DNA from: Beijerinckiaceae bacterium
GTDB lineage: Bacteria > Pseudomonadota > Alphaproteobacteria > Rhizobiales > Beijerinckiaceae
Length of the DNA: 64,000 nucleotides
Assembly (NCBI GenBank): GCA_947454485.1
Contig: CANGJJ010000007.1
Span: forward strand, 62,001 to 126,000
Direction of reading: 5' to 3'
The notes below the pieces were generated by a model. That model did not search any database. It saw only the letters and a list, made by a program, of their open reading frames with translations, and was not told where the DNA came from. Position 1 is the first letter of the stretch; the number at the start of each line of letters is the position of its first letter. Below are positions 57,532-64,000 of this stretch, piece after piece. A program made the position numbers and the translations under genes.

Positions 57532-59682
57532 ATGCATCTCAAACAGATCTTTTTGTCTGGCATCGCCAGCATTGCTCTGGCCGCCAGCATGGCGGTGGGG
57601 ACACAGTCTGCGCAGGCACAGCAGCCGCAGCAGCAGCGCGTTGCAATTGATGCCGACGATATTGGCGGCGTGGTGCGCGGAACCAAAGGGCCGGAGGCTG
57701 GCGTTTGGGTCATTGCCGAGACCACCGATCTGCCAACCAAATTCACCAAGATTGTCGTGACCGATGATCAGGGCCGCTATGTCATCCCCGATCTGCCAAG
57801 CGCCAATTATCAAGTCTGGGTGCGTGGCTATGGCTTGGTGGATTCCCCCAAACTGCGTGGCAAGCCCGGACAGATGATCAATCACACCGCTGTTGCTGCG
57901 CCCAATGAGGCTGCGGCCGCGCATTATTATCCGGCGATCCATTGGTACACGATGATGAAGATCCCGCCAGCTTCAGCTTTCGGCGGCAAATCTGACATAC
58001 CTGAAGGCATCACCCGCGATGCCTGGCTGAAGCAGATGAACAATGTCGATTGCATCGGCTGTCATCAGCTCGGCCAAGAATCGACGCGCACCATCCCTGC
58101 GCAGTTCGGCACTTTTGAAAATGGCGAACAGGCCTGGATGCGTCGCCTGCAGTCTGGTCAGGCTGGCGAGATGATGACCAATCGCATCGCAGGTCAATTT
58201 GGCGGGGCGCCTTATAAATATTTTGGCGATTGGACGGACCGTATCGCCAAAGGCGAATTGCCCAAGACCAAACCAACACGCCCGCAAGGCCTCGAGCGCA
58301 ATGTTGTCGTCAGCGCATGGGAATGGTCGAGCCCTGACAAATATCTGCACGATCTCATTGCATCTGATCGGCGCTACCCAACCGTGAATGCCTATGGCCC
58401 GCTCTATGGCGCGCCGGAATATTCCACCGACCAGATGCCCGTGCTTGATCCCAAGACGGCCACTGCGACCACTTACAAACTGCCCGTGCAAGATCCCACC
58501 ATGCCTGTATCTCTGGGGCCGGGTCATGCAGGCAGTGTGAAACCCATGGCCGCCTCTGCTTATTGGGGCGATGCAGTTTTGTGGGATACACGCGCCAATA
58601 ATCACAACTCGATGTTCGGCAAAGACGGCAAGCTGTGGCTCTCGGCCTCTGTGCGCGGCATGGCCAATCCCGACTATTGCAAAGCGGGGTCTGATCATCC
58701 TTCAGCCAAAGTCGTGACCCTCGACACCTCTGCGCGTCAGGCTGCGATGTATGATCCCAAGACGCAGAAATATGCGTTCATCAATACCTGCTTTGCCACG
58801 CATCATCCCCAGTTTGGTTATGATGCCGATGATACTTTGTGGTTCTCTGGTACAGGCACTGTGGCGGGCTGGGTGAACACAAAGAAGTTTCTCGAGACGG
58901 GCGATGATGTCGCCTCGCAAGGCTGGGCGCCTTTCGTGCTCGACACCAATGGCAATGGCAAACTCGATCCATTCAGCGAGATCGGCAAGCCCGCTGAGAG
59001 CGACAAAGACATGCGCATTGGCGGCGGTAATCCCTATGCCGTCATGCCCCATCCCAATGACGGATCGGTTTGGTATGCGGTGGGTGTCTTTGCCAAAGAT
59101 GCAGGCTTCCTGCGCTTTGATCCCAAGACGGGCCTGTCGGAAGTTTACTACATGCCTAAGCCTGGCAACGGTATTCGCGGCGGCGATATCGACAAGAATG
59201 GCGTCTTGTGGGGATCAGGCTCCAGCGGTCATCTGGTGAGCTTTGATCGACGCAAATGCAAAGCGCCGCTGAATGGCCCCAAAGCCACTGGCTATCATTG
59301 CCCTGAAGGCTGGTCCTTCTATCGCTATCCCGGCCCCGGCTTTGAAGGCGAGGCCAATAGCGCTGAGGCGAGCTATTACACTTGGGTCGATCAGCACAAT
59401 ACTCTGGGCCTTGGCGAAGACGTCCCCGTCTCGACCGCCAATCTTCAGGACGGCTTCGTCGCCTTCAAGGATGGCAAGATGGTGCTGCTGCGCATCCCCT
59501 ATCCGATGGGCTTCTATGCCAAGGGTCTCGATGGTCGCATCGACGACCCCAAGGCCGGCTGGAAGGGTCGCGGACTGTGGAGTTCGAGCGGCGACCGCAC
59601 ACCTTGGTTGATGGAAGGTGGCAAGGGTTCTCGCCCCCGCGCGGTGCAAATTCAGGTCCGCCCAGACCCTCTCGCAAAATAG
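57532..59682 (+). CDS. Exported monohaem cytochrome c with CarboxypepD_reg-like and propeller-like regions
   Basis: 716 residues. Signal peptide at 1-28 (SAQAQ cleavage). A carboxypeptidase-regulatory-like Ig domain occupies about 42-115 (GVWVIAETT, IPDLPSANYQVWVRGYGL). One haem site, Cys174-x2-Cys177-His178 (CIGCH), follows; a distal ligand (Met or His) is not evident by eye. From about 290 there are short repeats ending in W or D-G with Ca-like DTNGNGKLD and NGVLWGSGSSGHLVSFD, consistent with a beta-propeller. It is a periplasmic electron-transfer or sensor-like protein of unknown substrate, divergent from ppx. Confidence 0.85.
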   Translation: MHLKQIFLSGIASIALAASMAVGTQSAQAQQPQQQRVAIDADDIGGVVRGTKGPEAGVWVIAETTDLPTKFTKIVVTDDQGRYVIPDLPSANYQVWVRGYGLVDSPKLRGKPGQMINHTAVAAPNEAAAAHYYPAIHWYTMMKIPPASAFGGKSDIPEGITRDAWLKQMNNVDCIGCHQLGQESTRTIPAQFGTFENGEQAWMRRLQSGQAGEMMTNRIAGQFGGAPYKYFGDWTDRIAKGELPKTKPTRPQGLERNVVVSAWEWSSPDKYLHDLIASDRRYPTVNAYGPLYGAPEYSTDQMPVLDPKTATATTYKLPVQDPTMPVSLGPGHAGSVKPMAASAYWGDAVLWDTRANNHNSMFGKDGKLWLSASVRGMANPDYCKAGSDHPSAKVVTLDTSARQAAMYDPKTQKYAFINTCFATHHPQFGYDADDTLWFSGTGTVAGWVNTKKFLETGDDVASQGWAPFVLDTNGNGKLDPFSEIGKPAESDKDMRIGGGNPYAVMPHPNDGSVWYAVGVFAKDAGFLRFDPKTGLSEVYYMPKPGNGIRGGDIDKNGVLWGSGSSGHLVSFDRRKCKAPLNGPKATGYHCPEGWSFYRYPGPGFEGEANSAEASYYTWVDQHNTLGLGEDVPVSTANLQDGFVAFKDGKMVLLRIPYPMGFYAKGLDGRIDDPKAGWKGRGLWSSSGDRTPWLMEGGKGSRPRAVQIQVRPDPLAK

Positions 59683-59827
59683 CCAAGCTTGTGCTGGTGG
59701 GGCGCAAAGATGCCCCACCGCGCCCCATTATTCTAAAAAAGCAAAGCTTTAGGCCGTCCTACCTCTAGAATCAGTTGCCCGGTCCGATACCCTTCGGCTC
59801 GTGTGAGGCTGAGGCAGGGGCGGCCTG

Positions 59828-60673
59828 ATGGCACATCCATTGTTAGTTGAGTTCGGGGACAGCCCCCCAGAAAGCTGGGACAGCGCGCGCCGCGCCGCTG
59901 CCAGCGATAAGCTATTTGCGGCCATTGCAGCTGATCGCGCCGGAACGCCGGGCGCAAAACTACAGGCTGCCGACCGCACCAAAATGCTGCGTATCTGGCT
60001 CGACATTCGGATCTTGGAAAAGAAAGCCGAAGAGAGCGAAGCTGCCGGTGAGCCCGAGGCTACCCTCGCGCCCAAGCCCGTCGCCCGCACAAACAAGAAG
60101 GCGGAGCGAAAAAAAATCACCCTCCCCCGTCCGCAATTCAAGCGCCTGCGCGCTCTGCTGGGCATGCTGCGCAGCCTGACCATTCCCGATTATCTCTTCT
60201 TGAGCATCCTGTCTGGCCTGACGGTCGCGGTGATCTGGCTTGGCCTTCATTCGGTCGCCGAGGTCCAGCGCATAGAGAGCGTCAAAGGGGAAGCCGAGGC
60301 CCTTGTCGCATGGCTGAAAGAAACCGGAGAGAGCCGCACGAATGGCTCTTTTGAGCCTGCTGCCTGCCGCAAACAGGACGGCAGCAATTGGAATGACTGT
60401 GCGGCTGCCTTGAACGCCGAGGGCGGCCCCCTGTTTGAGCGGGTCAATCATTTCGAACCCAAGCATCCCTTGCTTCAGCGCAAATGTGACCCAGCCAATT
60501 GGGTGACTATCGGCTCGATCATTCTCGAAAAGGGCACGCTGCAGCCCACCGGCAGCTATGCCTATGCGCCCTTCGATGGCACAGAGCTGATGAGCAAAGA
60601 CTTTGTGATGCGTGTCACGGTCTGCGGACGCGGATTCCACCTGATCAAGGTGGCCTCCGAGTTGAATTTGTGA
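59828..60673 (+). CDS. Membrane-anchored protein of unknown function, partner of the ion channel
   Basis: 281 residues. Residues 1-115 are cytoplasmic and charged, with a KKAERKK cluster; one transmembrane helix lies at about 120-143 (IPDYLFLSILSGLTVAVIWLGLH); residues 145-281 are predicted periplasmic with cysteines in AACRKQ, NDCAAAL, RKCDPAN and TVCGRGF that could pair. No domain recognised. Only 7 bases separate its stop from the ATG of the channel, so I infer a shared transcript and a possible accessory subunit. Confidence 0.75.
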   Translation: MAHPLLVEFGDSPPESWDSARRAAASDKLFAAIAADRAGTPGAKLQAADRTKMLRIWLDIRILEKKAEESEAAGEPEATLAPKPVARTNKKAERKKITLPRPQFKRLRALLGMLRSLTIPDYLFLSILSGLTVAVIWLGLHSVAEVQRIESVKGEAEALVAWLKETGESRTNGSFEPAACRKQDGSNWNDCAAALNAEGGPLFERVNHFEPKHPLLQRKCDPANWVTIGSIILEKGTLQPTGSYAYAPFDGTELMSKDFVMRVTVCGRGFHLIKVASELNL

Positions 60674-60680
60674 GGCGGTG

Positions 60681-62327
60681 ATGGACAATATCGACCAGAC
60701 CGCTCCGACCAGCGAGACCGCGCCCAAGCCTGTGGTGCGCACCAAACTCTGGCGCAGCTCCTTCCGCAACACGCTCTATCATTGGCTCTTTGATCCGCAT
60801 GGCCGTCATAGCTATGCGCAGATCGTGGAACAATGGATCGCGGTGCTCATCATCGCCAATATCGCGATCATGCTCTTTGAGCTGATACCCTCGATTTATG
60901 AGCCGAACAAAAAGTGGTTCCACGTCTTCGACATCTTTTCCATCATCGTCTTTACGATGGAATATTTGTTGCGCCTGTATGTGGCGCCCGAAGATCCTGA
61001 ATTTGCCAAGAGCCGTTTCCCGCGCCTCAAATATGCCTTCAGCATCTTCGCGCTGATTGATCTGGCAGCTATCCTGCCTTTCTATCTGAGCGCCTTTATC
61101 AGCATGGATCTGCGCGTTTTGCGCGTCTTGCGCTTGTTGCGCTTGCTGAAGCTGTTCCGCGTGGTCGTGCCCGCTATTCAGGAGTTTTTGGTTCTCAACA
61201 AGGGGCGTACCTTCCGACAAAAAATCCATGCGCTCATTTTCCCCTCAGAATATGGGGGCACGCTGCATCATTATTACGACCTCTTCATCGTGTTCTGGGT
61301 GCTGTTGTCGGTGCTGGCGGTCGTGCTGGAATCGGTGGAGTCGATTTACTACAATCTGGCAGTCGAATTTGTTGTGCTCGACACGCTCGCCGTTCTCGTC
61401 TTTTGCTTTGAATATAGTATGCGGCTCTATTCCTGCGTGGAGGAGCCTGCCTTCAAACATTGGCTGGGCGGCCGCTTCCGATATGCGCGCCAGCCTGTGG
61501 CAATGATCGATATTCTGGCCATCCTTCCCTTCTTCCTCGAAGTGTTGCTGCATCATCTGGTCGATCTGCGCTTCTTGCGAACCTTCCGCCTGCTGCGCTT
61601 GTTCAAGCTGACGCGCTACACCGGCTCGACAACCGCGCTTGTCAGCGTGATCAAACGCGAAATGCCCGTGATTGGCGCGGCGGCTTTCACCATGATGCTG
61701 CTGGTCATTCTGGCGGCGAGCTTTGGCTATCTTTTCGAACATGAGGCGCAGCCCGATAAATTCGAAAATATCCCAACCGCGATCTATTGGGCGGTGATTA
61801 CGCTGGCGAGCGTTGGCTATGGCGATATTTCACCCATCACGCCGATGGGCCGATTTATGACGGTGATCATGGCGCTGCTGGGTATCGGCATTTTCGCCAT
61901 TCCTGCCTCCATCCTCTCCTCGGCCTTCATGGAACAGCTGCAGTCACAGCGCCAAGAGATCGAGAACCAGCTCTCTGCCATGTTGGACGATGGCGTCTTG
62001 TCTGAAGCTGAGATGGAAGAGGTCCGCGTTCTGGCCAAGCGCCTCAATATGAGCGACCATCAGCTCAATATTTTGATCGAGAAGGCCAAACTCGCCCAAT
62101 CAGAACGGGCCAAGCAGAATCTGTTCATGCCCGCGGATTTTCTGAGCGAACATCCAGAAATCGCTGCCGCGCAATTCCATATTCTGGCAGAGCAGATCAA
62201 GCGACTAGCCAATCTCGACAATGAAAAAGAGATCGGCGCGATTATCAGCCGCTCGGATCAGCTGGATGATGTGCAAAAACGGCTCTGGACGGATTTGAAA
62301 ACCAAGCCTGACCCTAAGCCAGAATGA
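60681..62327 (+). CDS. Potassium channel with two voltage-sensor domains and one pore
   Basis: 548 residues. The first sensor (about 46-163) has four helices and S4 DLRVLRVLRLLRLLKLFR; the second (about 199-312) has S4 DLRFLRTFRLLRLFKLTR, with the same Arg/Lys spacing every third residue. Both also share E-Y-x2-R-L-Y in S2 and ID-x3-AILPF in S3, so they are an internal duplication. Only after the second come S5, the selectivity filter TLASVGYGD (about 374-382) and S6. The C-terminus (about 416-548) is a helical, charged domain. A usual bacterial Kv subunit has one sensor and one pore in about 250-300 residues. ATG at 60681 chosen over GTG 60678. Confidence 0.9.
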   Translation: MDNIDQTAPTSETAPKPVVRTKLWRSSFRNTLYHWLFDPHGRHSYAQIVEQWIAVLIIANIAIMLFELIPSIYEPNKKWFHVFDIFSIIVFTMEYLLRLYVAPEDPEFAKSRFPRLKYAFSIFALIDLAAILPFYLSAFISMDLRVLRVLRLLRLLKLFRVVVPAIQEFLVLNKGRTFRQKIHALIFPSEYGGTLHHYYDLFIVFWVLLSVLAVVLESVESIYYNLAVEFVVLDTLAVLVFCFEYSMRLYSCVEEPAFKHWLGGRFRYARQPVAMIDILAILPFFLEVLLHHLVDLRFLRTFRLLRLFKLTRYTGSTTALVSVIKREMPVIGAAAFTMMLLVILAASFGYLFEHEAQPDKFENIPTAIYWAVITLASVGYGDISPITPMGRFMTVIMALLGIGIFAIPASILSSAFMEQLQSQRQEIENQLSAMLDDGVLSEAEMEEVRVLAKRLNMSDHQLNILIEKAKLAQSERAKQNLFMPADFLSEHPEIAAAQFHILAEQIKRLANLDNEKEIGAIISRSDQLDDVQKRLWTDLKTKPDPKPE

Positions 62328-62490
62328 GCGCCAAGATCAGCGCCAAGATCCCAAGCCCAATGAGGATCGAAAAAACGAATTCGCGCTGCTCGGCCAAAGG
62401 GTCGGGCGTTTGATCAGCGTGAGGCCCGGCGCCTGGCCGGCGCCTGCGCAGCCTTTTGCTGATGACATTGAGCATGACAACGAAATTCAT
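62314..62490 (-). CDS. 58-residue small membrane ORF
   Basis: Opposite strand, overlapping the last 14 bases of the channel gene. It reads MNFVVMLNVISKRLRRRRPG, then an acidic linker and a C-terminal hydrophobic helix (FSILIGLGILALILALILA), the design of a small single-pass protein with positive N-terminus inside. The ribosome site is weak (AGGG close to the ATG), so expression is uncertain. Confidence 0.4.
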   Translation of the reverse strand: MNFVVMLNVISKRLRRRRPGAGPHADQTPDPLAEQREFVFSILIGLGILALILALILA

Positions 62491-62804
62491 GCCCTAGCCA
62501 TAGCACAGGGGGGCCGTCTTGCCAGATCGAATCATGGCAAGCAGAGTTCACAAGCGCGATCGACGTGTCGCTCGCCTGCGTTTTCCTATAGCGATCACGC
62601 GATGGTGAGGGCTGCGCCCAATGGCCTCAGCCCAAAAACCCACATTTCCCGCCCCCTCGCGCCAATATGCGCCGAGCGTGAACCCGATCAGGCACGATCA
62701 TGACAAAAAATTGCTGGCCTCAGCGGTGCAGGCTTACAGCCAAGCTTGCGACTGGAGAACGCGACCGTCATACTTGTCAGTAACAAACACTAAGGGAGGA
62801 TAGC
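62491..62804. other. 314-base gap before the dioxygenase
   Basis: I see no gene. Near 62780 is TTGT-CAGTA-ACAA, a short inverted repeat that could be an operator, followed by GGAGG for the dioxygenase. An upstream promoter must lie here, but I cannot assign hexamers. Confidence 0.4.
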
Positions 62805-63653
62805 GTGGCACTCGAGGTGATCCCGCTCAATAAATTCATCGGGGCGGAAATACGGGGGGTTGATCTGACCCAGCCCGTCTGCGAGGAGCTGCGTAAGCAA
62901 CTCTATGGCCTGTGGATGGACCATATCGTCCTGCTCTTTCGCGACCAGAAGCTGACGCAAGAGCAACTCGTCGCTGCGACTGGCAATTTTGGGCCGCTCG
63001 CCAAACTCGCCCGCAAGGCCGAGTTTCGTCCGCCCGGCTATTCAAAGCTCCTCGACAATATCATGCTGATCTCGAACATCCGCGAAAACGGCGTGCCAAT
63101 TGGCGCTTTGCCCGATGGCGAGATGCATTTTCACCATGACATGATGCATGTGGAGATCCCCCACAAAGGCACCTGCCTTTATTCGGTGGAGGTTCCCTCC
63201 CATGGCGGCAATACCTGCTTTGCCAATACCTATGTCGCTTATGAGACCCTGCCTGATGACATCAAGCAGAAACTCGAAGGCAAGCAGGCCTTCCATAGCT
63301 ACAATCTGGGCGAGCAGAAGCGCGGTGATGGCAAGGGAAGCCCGCAGGTCAATCAAGCCACCCATCCCGTCTTCATTCGCCATGACGAGACTGGCCGCAA
63401 GGCTGTCTTCGTCAACCGATTGATGACCGAGGGCGTGGTGGGGATGAATGACTCTGAGTCTTATCCGCTGCTCAATCGCATCTATGACCATTCGGAGAAT
63501 CCGGAATGGATCTACGAACATGTGTGGCGTCCCAACGATCTTTTGATCTGGGATAATCGCTGTTCCATGCATGCTCGTACCGACTTTCCCGAAGGTGAGC
63601 GCCGCTTGATGCTGCGCACCACCATCGAGGGCAGCACAAGACCAGCCGGCTAA
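62805..63653 (+). CDS. TauD/TfdA family alpha-ketoglutarate dioxygenase
   Basis: 282 residues. Fe(II) ligands: HHD in MHFHHDMMH and the distal His in RCSMHARTDF; the Arg of the ketoglutarate site in RRLMLRTTIEG. N-terminal PLNKFIGAEIRGVDL is the family start. GTG at 62805 after GGAGG. The substrate (sulfonate, aryloxy acid or other) is unknown. A Bug-type solute-binding protein follows 24 bases later, suggesting use of an imported organic acid. Confidence 0.9.
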   Translation: MALEVIPLNKFIGAEIRGVDLTQPVCEELRKQLYGLWMDHIVLLFRDQKLTQEQLVAATGNFGPLAKLARKAEFRPPGYSKLLDNIMLISNIRENGVPIGALPDGEMHFHHDMMHVEIPHKGTCLYSVEVPSHGGNTCFANTYVAYETLPDDIKQKLEGKQAFHSYNLGEQKRGDGKGSPQVNQATHPVFIRHDETGRKAVFVNRLMTEGVVGMNDSESYPLLNRIYDHSENPEWIYEHVWRPNDLLIWDNRCSMHARTDFPEGERRLMLRTTIEGSTRPAG

Positions 63654-63677
63654 AACATCACATCAAGTGGAGGATCT

Positions 63678-64000
63678 ATGTTCGCGAATTTGAACCGACG
63701 GGCGCTTCTGGCCGCACTTGCGGTCGCGGCCCCTTTGTTGGGAACCAGCGCTGTCGCACAACAGGCATGGCCGACACGCCCCGTGCGCCTCATCCTGCCC
63801 TTCGGCCCCGCGTCGGGTGCTGACATTGGTGCACGACTGCTTGCCGAAAAGCTGCAGCCCCTTTGGGGCCAACCGGTCGTGGTGGAGGGCAAGCCCGGCG
63901 GCGACGGCCTTCTGTCAATCAATTCTGTGGTGAATGCCAAAGATGATCACACTTTCTTCTTTGGGCCCACCAGCGCCTATGTCGTGCATCCTTATGTGCA
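63678..64000 (+). CDS. Tripartite tricarboxylate transporter substrate-binding protein (Bug), cut by window edge
   Basis: First 107 residues only. A signal peptide (RRALLAALAVAAPLLGTSA, cut after VAQ) is followed by WPTRPVRLILPFGPASGADIGARLLAEKL and GQPVVVEGKPGGDG, which are the start and the first conserved loops of the Bug/TctC family. It would capture a carboxylate in the periplasm. GGAGG precedes the ATG. Likely cotranscribed with the dioxygenase. Confidence 0.92.
   Translation, partial: MFANLNRRALLAALAVAAPLLGTSAVAQQAWPTRPVRLILPFGPASGADIGARLLAEKLQPLWGQPVVVEGKPGGDGLLSINSVVNAKDDHTFFFGPTSAYVVHPYV

Noticed and set aside
59696..59719. 8-bp hairpin after the cytochrome gene as terminator
   Set aside because: The stem GGTGGGGC/GCCCCACC is perfect but no T-run follows on either strand; it may be a weak pause or processing site only.

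Overview
The window is chromosomal core DNA of an alphaproteobacterium, most likely a member of the Hyphomicrobiales (Rhizobiales); I cannot name the genus. The evidence is gene content and order: ppk-hda-perM-CDP-alcohol transferase next to purM-purN; lptF-lptG-lptD-surA-pdxA-rsmA; fabD-fabG-acpP-fabF-mltG-yicC-gmk; rpsF-rpsR-DUF2232-rplI-dnaB-alr-radA; cvpA-purF; guaA/guaB. G+C is high, intergenic gaps are short, and many neighbouring genes overlap by 1 to 4 bases, which points to translational coupling. I see no rRNA, intact tRNA, CRISPR array, insertion sequence or prophage.

Layout. 1-9 kb: polyphosphate kinase (cut by the left edge, preceded by a Pho-box-like site), Hda, PerM and a CDP-alcohol transferase on the minus strand; divergent purM-purN; a small secreted protein; a molybdopterin oxidoreductase; Ndk with a clear terminator. 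9-15.6 kb: OxyR, an ABC-F ATPase, an MFS transporter, HolC coupled to an unknown exported protein, and PepA. 15.9-23.6 kb: LPS export (LptF, LptG, LptD) and SurA-like chaperone, then PdxA and RsmA. 24-31.4 kb: YkgJ-family protein, the fatty-acid synthesis cluster with ACP, MltG with an unusual tail, YicC and Gmk. 31.4-38.2 kb: RadA with a coupled 71-residue protein, Alr, DnaB and the S6-S18-DUF2232-L9 operon. 38.5-43.7 kb: CvpA, PurF, an SDR enzyme, Der and a YfgM-like protein, then a probable trans-acting sRNA with a strong terminator. 44-50.5 kb: accessory genes, namely a YffB-like protein, a three-gene methyltransferase/dehydrogenase/aminotransferase operon, a TauE-type permease, a VOC protein and a rhodanese-pseudouridine synthase fusion. 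50.5-57.3 kb: GuaA, RsmB-like methyltransferase, a tiny lipoprotein, GuaB, RlmE and exopolyphosphatase. 57.5-64 kb: an exported monohaem cytochrome with a propeller-like region, a membrane-anchored unknown protein coupled to a potassium channel with two complete voltage sensors and one pore, a tiny membrane ORF, a TauD-type dioxygenase and the start of a Bug-type solute-binding protein.

Most genes serve housekeeping: purine synthesis (purM, purN, purF, guaA, guaB, gmk, ndk), envelope building, translation and replication. The most unusual items are the tandem voltage-sensor channel with its partner, the TrhO-RluA fusion, the uncharacterised methyltransferase operon, the sRNA candidate near 44.0 kb, and the 19-bp tandem repeats in front of fabD.
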